Shown one piece after another: positions 28,447 through 36,916 of a stretch of DNA of 64,000 nucleotides. Numbering within the stretch: position 1 is the first letter of the stretch; each line of letters starts with the position of its first letter. The stretch lies in contig NZ_JAGSYH010000004.1 of NCBI RefSeq assembly GCF_025685685.1, positions 434,001 to 498,000 on the forward strand. Reading direction: 5' to 3'. The position numbers and the translations under genes are program-made. The notes beneath the pieces were generated by a model. It was given only the letters and a program-made list of their open reading frames with translations. It was not told the origin of the DNA and did no database searches. The DNA is from Acidicapsa dinghuensis. Its GTDB lineage: Bacteria; Acidobacteriota; Terriglobia; Terriglobales; Acidobacteriaceae.

Positions 28447-29205
28447 ATGGCAACTAACACCATGACCAGCACCGAGATCGCCCCGGCACAAGCCCAGGAA
28501 ACCCCACAGCGCGACATGATCGTCGTCGAAGACCTGTGGAAGACCTATGACATGGGCTCGGAGCAACAGGTCAGCGCTCTGCGTGGCATCTCGCTTCGCA
28601 TCAAGGAAAACGAGTACGTCGCCATCATGGGTCCCTCCGGCTCGGGTAAGTCCACCTTTATGAACCTGATCGGCTGCCTCGATTCCCCCAGCAAGGGCAA
28701 GTATTGGCTCAACAACCAGCTCGTCAGCGAACTCGACGACGACGAACTGGCCCGTATCCGCAACAAGGAAATCGGCTTCGTCTTCCAGACCTTCAACCTG
28801 CTGGCTCGCGCCACTGCCCTCCACAACGTCGAATTGCCGCTCATCTATAACGGCACCCCGGCCGCAGAACGCATCGAACGCGCCAAGGAAGCTCTACGCA
28901 ACGTCAACCTCGAAACCCGCATGCACCATAAGCCTAACGAGCTTTCCGGCGGTCAGCGCCAGCGTGTCGCCATCGCCCGCGCACTGGTCAACAGTCCCTC
29001 CATCATCCTCGCCGACGAGCCAACCGGCAATCTCGACTCCAAAACCGGCGTCGAAATCATGGCCCTCTTCGACGAGCTTCAGGCCAAGGGCAACACCATC
29101 GTCCTCGTCACCCACGAGCCCGACATCGCCGAGTACGCCCACCGCGTCGTCCACATCCGCGACGGTGAAATCGCCTCCGACGAGCCCTCTAAGCGCTTCC
29201 GCTAA
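28447..29205 (+). CDS. MacB/LolD-type ABC transporter ATPase
   Basis: A 252-residue stand-alone nucleotide-binding domain. It has Walker A GPSGSGKS (63-70), a Q-loop in FVFQTFNLL, signature LSGGQRQR, Walker B IILADEPT and switch His in LVTHEP. The [21 protein letters not shown] stretch is typical of the MacB/LolD group that drives FtsX-fold permeases. It follows the macA-like gene and is probably co-transcribed with it. The usual third gene, a permease, is missing: the next 430 bases hold only palindromic repeats. It may serve one of the genome's orphan ADOP-type permeases. Confidence 0.92.
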   Translation: MATNTMTSTEIAPAQAQETPQRDMIVVEDLWKTYDMGSEQQVSALRGISLRIKENEYVAIMGPSGSGKSTFMNLIGCLDSPSKGKYWLNNQLVSELDDDELARIRNKEIGFVFQTFNLLARATALHNVELPLIYNGTPAAERIERAKEALRNVNLETRMHHKPNELSGGQRQRVAIARALVNSPSIILADEPTGNLDSKTGVEIMALFDELQAKGNTIVLVTHEPDIAEYAHRVVHIRDGEIASDEPSKRFR

Positions 29206-29634
29206 CACAAACTTGGGTATGGCGTAACGGAGACAACCAATCCGAACGCCGTCTTTTTTTCTGGAAGGATGTCTTGTCTCGTCAGCCATCCTCAGATGAG
29301 ACACCAGCCGTCTGCAGAGCTAGGTCAAGGGCCAAAGGCCCGACAACATCCCAGCCCAGCCCGAAGGGCTGGGTAGCAGATACCGCCGCGCAACAAAGGG
29401 CTGAAAGCCCGCCCTATACTCATCGTGCAAAACGTTTCCTGATCGACCAGAACAATTTCAAAAAGACGGAGTCGGAAGATTAATCTTCCATCCCGCTCCA
29501 GCAAAGCATTCCTGCTTCGTATCGCCCATCACTCCACGCCTCAAGTCTTTACAGACATTGGCCGATAAAGCCCAAGTATCGCAATTTCACCAGATCTTCG
29601 CCGGAGCGGAATGTAATCCGGCAATGCGGTTCTT
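29206..29634. repeat. intergenic region with GC-rich palindromic repeats
   Basis: These 429 bases hold no convincing gene. Three short hairpins stand in a row between about 29325 and 29410: GGGCC-AAA-GGCCC, CCAGCCC-GAA-GGGCTGG and GGGCT-GAA-AGCCC. They are followed by CCTATACTCA, which recurs in the repeat cluster near 32625. I looked for remains of an ABC permease after the ATPase gene and found none. Confidence 0.6.
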
Positions 29635-30564
29635 ATGCTCAACGGCTCTCCCAACTCTCAGCACGCCATCGTTCCCGCAATTCGGCCCACATCGGAACCG
29701 TACAGTTCCAATCCGGAGTCCTTTATCTGCGCAAGCCCAGCGCTTCGGCGTCTGCTCCTTCAGGCTGAGATGGTAGCTCCGCGCCTCCATCTGGCATCCC
29801 TCGAAGGTGAGCCAGGAACCGGAAAACATCTCTTCGCCCAAACACTCCGTCAGAAAAGCCCGTTTGCCACCGCTCCTTTTTTGCGCCGCGATGCCCGGGA
29901 ATGGCTCGCAACCGAGGCCGTCATCTCCGACATCGGCGGAACTCTGTATCTCGACCGCATCGACCTGCTCTCCACCACCGGACAGCATCTTCTGCTCGGC
30001 TTCCTCAAGAGCCTTCAGAGTGAAGCGAAGCCCAATCCGCGCTTACTCGTTCTCACCTCATCCCACGCCCGGCTGCTCTACCTGGCAAGCCACGGTCATT
30101 TCCTTCCCGATCTTGCCTTCCGCCTCGCTGCAGTCCGTTTCGTGTTGCCGCCCCTGCGCGAACATCGCGAAGCCATCGGCCCGCTCGCCCAGGCCATCCT
30201 CGAGCGCATCTGTCACCGTTACCAGCAGCCCATCGCAACCCTCGGCCCTGGCGCGCTGCAACATCTCATCCAACACTCTTGGCCCGGCAACATCCGCGAA
30301 TTGGCCTCTGTTCTCGAATCCTGCATCCTCGATTGCCCTTCTGCAGTCATCCCTCCGGAGGCACTCAGCCTTGTCCCTGCCTCACCGCCGCCTTCCGTGA
30401 TTGCAGAACCCCTTGTTCCTATCACCCTGGACGCAGCCATTCATCGGCACATCCAGTTCGTCCTCGACCTCAACCACGGCAATAAATTACGCGCGGCCAG
30501 GCAGCTTGGCATAAGCCGTTCCACTCTCTACCGCATCCTTGCCGGTGATGCACTGCAACCTTAA
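29635..30564 (+). CDS. AAA/Fis regulator resembling sigma-54 activators but lacking GAFTGA
   Basis: A 309-residue protein with a reduced enhancer-binding-protein layout. It has Walker A GEPGTGKH (58-65), Walker B GGTLYLDRID (101-110), a FRLAAVRFVLPPLREH segment with the arginine-containing motif, a SWPGNIRELASVLE block and a C-terminal Fis-type helix-turn-helix (KLRAARQLGISRSTLYR, about 283-300). The stretch between Walker A and B is shortened and the GAFTGA loop that contacts sigma-54 is absent, so it probably acts without sigma-54. There is no N-terminal receiver or GAF domain. It stands alone, so its targets cannot be inferred. Confidence 0.85.
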   Translation: MLNGSPNSQHAIVPAIRPTSEPYSSNPESFICASPALRRLLLQAEMVAPRLHLASLEGEPGTGKHLFAQTLRQKSPFATAPFLRRDAREWLATEAVISDIGGTLYLDRIDLLSTTGQHLLLGFLKSLQSEAKPNPRLLVLTSSHARLLYLASHGHFLPDLAFRLAAVRFVLPPLREHREAIGPLAQAILERICHRYQQPIATLGPGALQHLIQHSWPGNIRELASVLESCILDCPSAVIPPEALSLVPASPPPSVIAEPLVPITLDAAIHRHIQFVLDLNHGNKLRAARQLGISRSTLYRILAGDALQP

Positions 30565-30740
30565 TGCGCAGACCAGCCTTGCACTCAAGTCATCTCTTCC
30601 TGTCATACGCAATCTAATCCCCTTTGTTGCCTGCCTTTCTGTAACTCATCTTGGCGGCCTGCTGTCTAATACGTAGAGACAGTTCGGGCACGGGTTGTTG
30701 TCTTTCTGATCCCTGTTCACTGCTTTTTGAGGTTGCTTCT

Positions 30741-31727
30741 ATGCTGATTCGTAAACCCAGCCCGCTCACCGGCTCCGACATCCCAAGCTCCGAGATCACT
30801 CCTAAAGAGAAGTGGCTCAACCGCCGCAGCTTCCTCGCCGGAGCAGTCGCCACCAGCGCCACCGCACTAGTCGCCGGAGAAATCGGCAACCTCATCGCGC
30901 CGCCCACAAAGGTTCACGCTGCAGGTAAACTCCAGACCGTCAAAAGCCCTCTCACCACTACCGGCGAAGAGCTCACCAGCTTTCAGGACATCACCCACTA
31001 CAACAACTTTTACGAGTTCGGCGTAAACAAATCCGACCCGGCCCAAAACGCCGGAGCCCTCCCAACGCGCCCCTGGGCCATCAAAATCTCCGGCCTCGTC
31101 AAAACCCCCAAGACCTTCGACATCGACGACCTGCTCAAGCTCCGCCCTCTCGAAGACCGCACCTATCGCTTCCGCTGCGTCGAGGCCTGGAGCATGGTCA
31201 TTCCCTGGGTCGGCTACTCGTTCTCAGAGCTCATCAAACAGGTCGAGCCGCTCTCATCTGCCAAGTACGTTGAGTTCACCAGCTACTTCAACGCCAAAAT
31301 CGAAAAATGGTGGCCCGAGAGCACCATCCAGTGGCCCTACAAAGAGGGTCTGCGCATGGATGAAGCCATGAACCCGCTTACCCTGCTTACCCTCGGCCTT
31401 TATGACGATGTGCTCCCCAACCAGGACGGCGCACCCGTCCGCATCATCGTTCCTTGGAAATACGGCTTCAAGTCCGCCAAGTCCATCGTCGGCATCAAGT
31501 TCGTGGACAAGCAGCCCGCCACCACATGGAACGACATGGCCGCCAACGAATACGGCTTCTACTCCAACGTCAACCCCAACGTCGACCACCCACGCTGGAG
31601 CCAGAAAACCGAACGCGTCATCGGCAAACCCTTCTACGCCCAGCGCAGGAACACACTCCTGTTCAATGGCTACGGCGACTTCGTAGCCTCCATGTACAAC
31701 GGCATGGACCTGCGCAAATACTATTGA
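30741..31727 (+). CDS. msrP: protein-methionine-sulfoxide reductase catalytic subunit MsrP
   Basis: A periplasmic molybdenum enzyme that reduces methionine sulfoxide in envelope proteins. The 328-residue protein has a Tat signal (NRRSFLAGA, about 27-35). The sulfite-oxidase fold shows the molybdenum-binding Cys146 in [17 protein letters not shown]. The middle and end match MsrP, including [18 protein letters not shown] and the C-terminal [13 protein letters not shown]. The ATG at 30741 is chosen because it directly precedes the Tat region. The haem partner msrQ follows after 87 bases, which contain a dispersed repeat. Confidence 0.96.
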   Translation: MLIRKPSPLTGSDIPSSEITPKEKWLNRRSFLAGAVATSATALVAGEIGNLIAPPTKVHAAGKLQTVKSPLTTTGEELTSFQDITHYNNFYEFGVNKSDPAQNAGALPTRPWAIKISGLVKTPKTFDIDDLLKLRPLEDRTYRFRCVEAWSMVIPWVGYSFSELIKQVEPLSSAKYVEFTSYFNAKIEKWWPESTIQWPYKEGLRMDEAMNPLTLLTLGLYDDVLPNQDGAPVRIIVPWKYGFKSAKSIVGIKFVDKQPATTWNDMAANEYGFYSNVNPNVDHPRWSQKTERVIGKPFYAQRRNTLLFNGYGDFVASMYNGMDLRKYY

Positions 31728-31750
31728 GACAGCGTTGCAATTTCACGTCC

Positions 31751-31805
31751 TTTTTGCAGTCGCCTTTGTCTTTCTTTCTGTCATTCCCGAAGGGAATTTG
31801 TTTCT
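31751..31805 (+). repeat. dispersed hairpin repeat, type A (between msrP and msrQ)
   Basis: A pyrimidine-rich lead is followed by TCTGTCATTCCCGAAGGGAA, whose ATTCCC/GGGAAT arms form a hairpin. Further copies lie at 32497, 40821, 58286 and 59937. This copy separates the two genes of the msrPQ pair and ends ten bases before the msrQ start codon. Confidence 0.7.
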
Positions 31806-31814
31806 TACTGACCC

Positions 31815-32435
31815 ATGTCCAAGATCGCTCTTATCCTCCTCAAAACTCTCACCTGGATCTGCTGCCTCATCCCCCTCGCCATCCTCGTCCAGGGCTCCAT
31901 CACCAACAACCTCGGCCCCGACCCCACAGCACAAATTGAATTCGCCACCGGCCACACCGCTCTCAACCTGCTCGTCATCTCGCTCGCCATCACCCCGCTG
32001 CGTCAACTCTGGTCGCGTTTGAGTTGGCTCATCAAATTCCGGCGTCTCTTTGGCCTTTTCGCCATCTTCTACGCATCTATCCACTTGCTCGCCTACGTCG
32101 GCCTCTATGCCTACTTCGATCCTCATACCATCCTCGATGACATCGCCAAGCGCCGCTTCATCACTGTCGGTGTAGCAGCCTGGCTCCTGCTCGTTCCCCT
32201 TGCCATCACTTCGACAACAGGATGGATCCGCCGCCTCGGCGGAAAGCGGTGGAATCAGCTTCACAAACTTGTCTACATCGCAGTATGCCTGGGCCTCTTA
32301 CACTACTGGTGGCAAGTGAAATCCGGCGTGCTCACCCCTCTTTGGATCACCCTCATCATGGCCGCACTCTTCCTCGCCCGCCCCATCCTCACCTGGTGGA
32401 AAAAGCAAAAAGGCCGCACCGCACAAGCCGCCTGA
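31815..32435 (+). CDS. msrQ: haem-binding membrane subunit MsrQ
   Basis: Carries electrons from the quinone pool or a flavin reductase to MsrP. A 206-residue inner-membrane protein of the ferric-reductase-like fold with about six helices. Likely haem-ligating histidines lie in ATGHTALNLL, FYASIHLLAYV and WNQLHKLVYI, with a further conserved His in LGLLHYWWQVK. It follows msrP on the same strand, as in most genomes with this system. Confidence 0.95.
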   Translation: MSKIALILLKTLTWICCLIPLAILVQGSITNNLGPDPTAQIEFATGHTALNLLVISLAITPLRQLWSRLSWLIKFRRLFGLFAIFYASIHLLAYVGLYAYFDPHTILDDIAKRRFITVGVAAWLLLVPLAITSTTGWIRRLGGKRWNQLHKLVYIAVCLGLLHYWWQVKSGVLTPLWITLIMAALFLARPILTWWKKQKGRTAQAA

Positions 32436-32807
32436 AGCGCAAAGCTTGAACCCGCCTTTGCATCTGCTTTTTTGTCTGTTGCACTTGCTTCTCTCGTCTG
32501 TCATTCCCGAAGGGAATCCGCTTCACCTTCGCGCGAAAGCGCGAACCGGAGAGAGCAGGGGCATTCATGCCCCTGAAATCTCGGCACAAAGAAAAACGGC
32601 TTCAGCCGTGGGCCCTTCGCAGTGCCTATACTCACTCACACACAAAAATTATTTCTAAACTTCCCGCAAATTCCCCACAGATCCCCGCTGTTCTGAGTGA
32701 CGGACATAAGGCCTGCAGCCTTGAAACGACATCGTCAAAAGCTGCTGCCACCGCACAAATCTCAGCAACAAACCGAAACCAATTTCGGAACAAGGAGGGG
32801 GACTCAA
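32436..32807. repeat. intergenic repeat cluster after msrQ
   Basis: These 372 bases hold a type-A repeat (TCTGTCATTCCCGAAGGGAA at 32497-32516, continued by a CGCGC-rich hairpin to about 32550). They also hold a CAGGGGC-ATTCAT-GCCCCTG hairpin (32556-32575) and a GGCT-TC-AGCC hairpin followed by CCTATACTCA (about 32598-32634). The last 100 bases are less GC-rich and end in the strong Shine-Dalgarno site of the gene at 32808. Confidence 0.65.
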
Positions 32808-33155
32808 ATGACATTTCTTCGCAAACTAATGCTTCTGGCAATCGCCGTATTCACCTTCAGCGCGATCGCTGCCCAGGCTCAATCCGGTGAAAACCGCGTA
32901 GTACGCGTGATCAATGAGGCCTCCAGCCCCATCTATCACCTCTACGTCTCCAACGTCGATCAGGGAAACTGGGGACCCGACCAGCTCGGTCTCTTCGAAA
33001 GCATCGACACCAACCAGTACATGAACTTCAACATGGATGATGGTTCCGGCCACTGCCTCTTCGACATCAAGGCAGTTTTGCGCGATGGACGCACAGCAGT
33101 AACCCGCCGCCTCAACGTCTGCACCATGGACACCTGGACCGTCTATAACAACTAA
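32808..33155 (+). CDS. small secreted protein, unknown function
   Basis: A 115-residue exported protein. The signal peptide (residues 1-25, ending AQAQ) is followed by about 90 residues with VRVINEASSPIYHLYVSNVD, NWGPDQLG and two cysteines (in GHCLFD and NVCTMD) that could form a disulfide. The S-N-x(5)-W-G-x-D motif resembles small periplasmic proteins seen in proteobacteria whose function is unknown to me. The start is certain: AAGGAGGGG lies seven bases before the ATG. It has its own terminator at 33186. Confidence 0.8.
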   Translation: MTFLRKLMLLAIAVFTFSAIAAQAQSGENRVVRVINEASSPIYHLYVSNVDQGNWGPDQLGLFESIDTNQYMNFNMDDGSGHCLFDIKAVLRDGRTAVTRRLNVCTMDTWTVYNN

Positions 33156-33185
33156 ATTTCAATCTATTATCTTCATTCGCAGATC

Positions 33186-33216
33186 ACCCGATAGCCGCAA
33201 GGCATCGGGTGTTTTG
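33186..33216 (+). terminator. terminator after the small secreted protein gene
   Basis: ACCCGAT...ATCGGGT with an inner GCC-GCAA-GGC stem-loop (one bulged A), followed by GTTTTGCTT. It also separates this gene from the convergent gene ending at 33233. Confidence 0.8.
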
Positions 33217-33232
33217 CTTATCGACTCCAACA

Positions 33233-34447
33233 TTACTGCTGCGCCATCCCAGCAGCCGCCACGTCCGGCAAAGCCACATCAATCCCGCTCATATCCCCCT
33301 GTACCACCACCGGCAACTCAGCAGAACCATACCGTCCCACCACCTTCTCATCGGTGTAGTTGCTGTTGAACTGATGCATCTGCACCTGCTCCACATCCTG
33401 CCCCGCCGTCACCTGCAAAATGTACCGGTCCTCCGGCACATATCCAAACTCAAAACTGCCATCCTGCCCCACCTGTACCGCACGCATCTGCGTCCGATCA
33501 TCGGCATACAGCAGCGCCACATGCGCCTTGTTCAACGCATGCCCATCCCGCTTCGCTGTCACCACCCCACGCAACACATGCAGTCCGCCCAGCGGAATAC
33601 CAATATCCGTGCCCGTTGCAACATCGCCGTTCCCAAGCTTCACAAACTTCGCATCGCGCCTGCGAAACACATTTCCCGAATACACCGCCATCGCATTCCC
33701 ATCATGGCTCACAATCGACAGCGTCGTCCCCGTTCCATCTAGTTTCGCGTCTGCCGAAATCCCCGTAGTCGGCAGCATAGCCACCACCGCATACTCACCC
33801 GCAGGCAATCCAATCAGCGCATAGTGCCCATGATCGTCCGTAGTCGTATGCGCGCCTTCAAACGGATTGACATTGTTCACCAGGTCCCCTTCGATCTGCT
33901 CCAGCGTCCCATCCGCCCGTTTGCGAATCAGACCCACATCCAGCCCCACAGCCGGACTCCCATCGTCATACAGCACCGTCCCCGCGACCATCGCAGCATG
34001 TTCCAGCCGCACATCAATCGACACCGGCTGATCCGCCTGCACCGTCACCACCGGAATCGCAGCCAACAGTTCCTTGCGCGTATCCTCCGACATCTTTTGC
34101 AATTGATCCGTACCAAACGCCGCCAGCGGATTCAGATACCCGGCCAACCGCCCCACTACAAAATACTTTCCCGCCGGCACCCGCGCCATCGCAAAGCGCC
34201 CATCCAGATCCGTCGTTGCAATCGCACTCGAAGTCTGTTGCGGTTGTTTCGCCGCACCCTCCCCCGGAACAGGCAGCAGTGTCACCACCGCAAACCGCGC
34301 CGGAGCATTCGTGTCCGAGCAGCTCACACTGCCACTTACCGATCCCAAACCAGCGCCAGCGGTCTTAGCAGGCTGCGCCAGCGAACCGAAACCCGCAAGC
34401 ACCAGCACCACTACCAGCAAGATCACCCGGCGCAAAGGAGCCGCCAT
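33233..34447 (-). CDS. secreted carboxypeptidase-regulatory-like repeat protein
   Basis: A 404-residue exported protein made of beta-sandwich repeats. After the signal peptide (about 1-30) at least three CarboxypepD_reg/SdrD_B-like modules follow, recognisable by V.G.V...G.PA...V and G.Y.L.GLPAGEY.V.A phrases (for example HYALIGLPAGEYAVVA). Such proteins are numerous in Acidobacteria and may bind polysaccharides or other surface ligands. No enzyme motif is seen. Its ATG lies four bases after the rnhB stop, so it is probably the last gene of an rnhB transcript. Confidence 0.8.
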   Translation of the reverse strand: MAAPLRRVILLVVVLVLAGFGSLAQPAKTAGAGLGSVSGSVSCSDTNAPARFAVVTLLPVPGEGAAKQPQQTSSAIATTDLDGRFAMARVPAGKYFVVGRLAGYLNPLAAFGTDQLQKMSEDTRKELLAAIPVVTVQADQPVSIDVRLEHAAMVAGTVLYDDGSPAVGLDVGLIRKRADGTLEQIEGDLVNNVNPFEGAHTTTDDHGHYALIGLPAGEYAVVAMLPTTGISADAKLDGTGTTLSIVSHDGNAMAVYSGNVFRRRDAKFVKLGNGDVATGTDIGIPLGGLHVLRGVVTAKRDGHALNKAHVALLYADDRTQMRAVQVGQDGSFEFGYVPEDRYILQVTAGQDVEQVQMHQFNSNYTDEKVVGRYGSAELPVVVQGDMSGIDVALPDVAAAGMAQQ

Positions 34448-34450
34448 CCC

Positions 34451-35245
34451 TCACTCCTTAAACAACCCCATCTCGATATCAATCGTCTCGACTTCCAGCT
34501 CAAACAGCTCCGCTACCGGCGCAAAGCTCCGCCGATGCATCTCCGTCGCCCCCAGCCTCATCAGCGCCTCTTTATGCTCCGGCGTCGAATACCCTTTATT
34601 CCGCGCCAGCCCATACCCCGGATACTGCACATCCAACTCACACAGCAGCCTGTCCCGATGTACCTTTGCAATCACGCTCGCCGCAGCAATCGACAAACTC
34701 CGCGCATCCCCCGAAACAATCGTCGTCTGCCGGCACACCGCATCTATCTTCTGGTTCCCATCAATCAGCAAATGATCCGGACCCCATCCCTGCCGTCCCA
34801 ACGAATCCACCGCCAGACACATCGCCAGCTTCGAAGCCTGCAATATATTGATCCGGTCAATCGTCGCCACATCCACCTCAGCCACAGACCACGCCAGTGC
34901 CACCTTCCGCACCCGCTCGCTGAAGTGCTCCCGCTCCTCTTCCGTCAGCTTCTTCGAGTCATTCAGCCCGTCAAGCTGGTCATCCAGCTCCGCATCATGA
35001 GGCAAAATCACCGCCGCCGCCACCACCGGCCCAAACAACGGCCCACGCCCCACCTCATCCACACCTGCTACCCGCAGCGAACCCTCAGCCCGAGCCGTCC
35101 TCTCAAACTCCCATCCGCACACCCATTCGCAAACAGTCTCTTCCACCAGAATGGGCTTCAGTTTCAGCCTGCCTGCAGCCTTACCGTTGCCGACAGCAGC
35201 GCTTTTCTTTCCAACCTTCGGCTTAACTTTGTCCCGTGGACTCAT
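34451..35245 (-). CDS. rnhB: ribonuclease HII
   Basis: Cleaves RNA in RNA-DNA hybrids at misincorporated ribonucleotides. The acidic active site is complete: the DE pair in VAGVDEVGRGPLFGPV, Asp in DHLLIDGN and Asp in KVHRDRLL, with DSKKL and the SIAAASVIAK helix. From the ATG at 35245 (GGAG upstream) it has 264 residues. About 50 basic N-terminal residues precede the domain. It follows rplS as in many genomes, here with a 176-base gap containing a dispersed repeat. Confidence 0.95.
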   Translation of the reverse strand: MSPRDKVKPKVGKKSAAVGNGKAAGRLKLKPILVEETVCEWVCGWEFERTARAEGSLRVAGVDEVGRGPLFGPVVAAAVILPHDAELDDQLDGLNDSKKLTEEEREHFSERVRKVALAWSVAEVDVATIDRINILQASKLAMCLAVDSLGRQGWGPDHLLIDGNQKIDAVCRQTTIVSGDARSLSIAAASVIAKVHRDRLLCELDVQYPGYGLARNKGYSTPEHKEALMRLGATEMHRRSFAPVAELFELEVETIDIEMGLFKE

Positions 35246-35363
35246 GCACTCCAGTATAGAAACCCACTCAGAGGAAAACTCACCCGCTACATTCCTCCAA
35301 ACGCAGAAAAGCCCCGGCAAAACCGGGGCTCTCTGAACTTTCCTCTTCACATATCTCTCAAGA

Positions 35364-35397
35364 TTGTCATCCTGAGCAAAGCGAAGGATCTGCTTTT
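35364..35397 (+). repeat. dispersed repeat, type B, between rnhB and rplS
   Basis: TTGTCATCCTGAGCAAAGCG continuing to GAAGGATCTGCTTTT. ATCCT and AGGAT are the arms of a short hairpin. A second copy lies at 59873-59905, directly beside a type-A repeat. Confidence 0.65.
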
Positions 35398-35421
35398 AGG
35401 GATGCCTAAGCCAACACCCTC

Positions 35422-35778
35422 TTACGCGTCGCGGCCCACTTCGCGCATACGCGCCGCCTTGCCACGCAGTCCGCGAATGTAGAACAGCTTCGCCCGGCGA
35501 ACCCGGTAGCTGCGAATCTTTTCCACCTTGTCCACAACCTTCGAGTTAAAGGGGAAGATACGCTCGACACCCTGGCCAAAGCTCATCTTGCGCACCGTAA
35601 AGCTGCCCTGCGGCCCATTCTTCACGGCAATTACCAGGCCCTCAAAGGCCTGCAGGCGCTCTTTATCGCCTTCCTTGATCTTCACTTGCACGCGAACCTG
35701 GTCGCCAGCCTTGAACTCCGGCAAATCCGTACGCTTCAGTTTGTCCGCCAGGCGCTGCATTACGGGATGAATCGACAT
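35422..35778 (-). CDS. rplS: 50S ribosomal protein L19
   Basis: Sits at the interface of the 30S and 50S subunits. The 118-residue protein carries the L19 core, with [30 protein letters not shown], the RVERIFPF-like segment ([31 protein letters not shown]) and a basic tail. Normally it directly follows trmD. Here trmD lies 4.1 kb away at 39884, with unrelated genes between them. Confidence 0.97.
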   Translation of the reverse strand: MSIHPVMQRLADKLKRTDLPEFKAGDQVRVQVKIKEGDKERLQAFEGLVIAVKNGPQGSFTVRKMSFGQGVERIFPFNSKVVDKVEKIRSYRVRRAKLFYIRGLRGKAARMREVGRDA

Positions 35779-35955
35779 AGTACGTTCCTGCTTTTCCTAC
35801 TGATTCGGTCAGTCACTAGACCCAGAATTCTCAGTTTAACAGAGAATTCGTCCTCGCGCCCGTTTTCTAGTCGCTGTCCTACAACTGCCCTGCTAAACAG
35901 AAAGAGGGATGAACTACAAACCACCCCTCAATTAATAAATTTGCATTTAGCTAGC

Positions 35956-36008
35956 TTGACAAAGCCTTAAGGTATTCCTATGATTTTAAGGGTATACCTT
36001 AAGGCTTT
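35956..36008 (+). promoter_or_regulatory. consensus-like promoter with a perfect 15-bp inverted-repeat operator
   Basis: TTGACA (35956-35961) and TATGAT (35979-35984) are 17 bp apart, near-ideal sigma-70 elements. AAAGCCTTAAGGTAT (35961-35975) fills the spacer, and its exact reverse complement ATACCTTAAGGCTTT (35994-36008) covers the predicted start of transcription and ends three bases before the ATG at 36012. Each arm contains the palindrome CCTTAAGG, and the two centres are 32 bp apart, about three helical turns. This is the form of a tightly repressed, probably autoregulated promoter. The AAGG of the second arm also serves as ribosome-binding site. Confidence 0.75.
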
Positions 36009-36011
36009 ACC

Positions 36012-36509
36012 ATGGCGATCCGATTCAAATTTAATGGCGAAGAGTGGGAAGCAGATACTCCAGAAGAGGCTATTGCGCTCCGCGCCAAGCTTGAATACTC
36101 GGTTCGATTCCCCCCAGATCCTCATCAGGAGATGGACAAAGAATTTCGGTTCTGGACTCCTGATCGAGTAATGGACGTAATGAACGGGATCGGAAAGCTT
36201 CAACATCGGCTTCTCATGTTTATTTGGGACAACAAGCGAATTTCAAGCACAGAATTACTCGAGAAAATGTGCCTGAAGTCGGAGGTTGCGTTGGCCGGAG
36301 TAATTAGCGGTCTTTCAAAACAACTAAAAGCTTTGAATATCGAGCCCAATCAAGTCTTCCTGATTGATGTGAAGTGGGAAGGAAAGAAGAAAAACAGAAC
36401 CTTTATGCTGAACGACTTTTTTGCAGGTGCTGCAAGTGAGCACAACTGGCCCGAAGCTTGGGCAGCGGAGGTTTTGTGCAGTAACGAGAGTGAAGATAAG
36501 TCGGATTGA
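36012..36509 (+). CDS. probable winged-helix protein, possible autoregulator
   Basis: Family not identified. The 165-residue protein starts with a small beta-rich part (IRFKFNGEEWEADTPEEA). A helical region follows that looks like a winged helix (about 70-140): LLMFIWDNKRISSTELLEKM, ALAGVISGLSKQLKALNI as recognition helix, then strands FLIDVKWEG and RTFMLNDFF. Its base composition is clearly more AT-rich than its neighbours, suggesting recent arrival. It sits inside the insertion that splits trmD from rplS and is driven by the palindromic promoter just upstream, so it may bind those sites. DNA binding is an inference. Confidence 0.65.
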   Translation: MAIRFKFNGEEWEADTPEEAIALRAKLEYSVRFPPDPHQEMDKEFRFWTPDRVMDVMNGIGKLQHRLLMFIWDNKRISSTELLEKMCLKSEVALAGVISGLSKQLKALNIEPNQVFLIDVKWEGKKKNRTFMLNDFFAGAASEHNWPEAWAAEVLCSNESEDKSD

Positions 36510-36916
36510 GTCAAATACACGGACGGCCTAGACGCTGCAACGCCCAGGCCGTAAGGGAAAGAGGGATCACTTGATGAAGCTGAAGATCACAATCAAGGTG
36601 ACGGGGCAGACGGTAGAGATTTCCGTTGAGCCTCCGCGTTAATCTAAACCTCAGAATCAGCGCCCGCTATCTGTGCTAACAGGTAGCGGGACAAACCTAA
36701 AGTGCGGAGTACCCAGGCCCTAACCCACAGATAGTTTGGCGCTTTTCACCGCTCAATGCAAGGAGATAAGGGTGTGACTTGCAGCTCGTGCCAGAGTGCG
36801 TGACATCATCACCGCAATTTCTTAGACAAGCGACATACTAACGGGACATTACTTTGCTCTCTCTCGCTGATTCTCCGTAATGCTCCAAACTCATATCCCT
36901 GCTATTATTCGCTACC
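36510..36916. other. AT-richer intergenic region with two hairpins and a 22-codon open frame
   Basis: ACGGCCT (36523-36529) pairs with AGGCCGT (36546-36552). CCCGCTATCTG (36663-36673) pairs with CAGGTAGCGGG (36680-36690) around a TGCTAA loop, one pair being G-T. Neither is followed by a T-run. A small open frame lies between them. The last 200 bases before 36917 show nothing I can name. Confidence 0.5.
36574..36642 (+). CDS. possible 22-residue peptide
   Basis: ATG to TAA encodes a basic, strand-forming peptide with alternating hydrophobic residues (KITIKVTGQTVEISVEPPR at its end). GAGG lies about nine bases upstream. It is flanked by two hairpins and follows the regulator-like gene by 64 bases. 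The alternation is better than chance would suggest, but 22 codons is too short to be sure. Confidence 0.25.
   Translation: MKLKITIKVTGQTVEISVEPPR

Noticed and set aside
29300-29420. CRISPR-like array
   Set aside because: The hairpins differ in sequence and are not separated by regular spacers.
33824-35482. Long plus-strand frame over rnhB and the repeat protein
   Set aside because: Arg/His/Pro-rich complement of two well-supported minus-strand genes.
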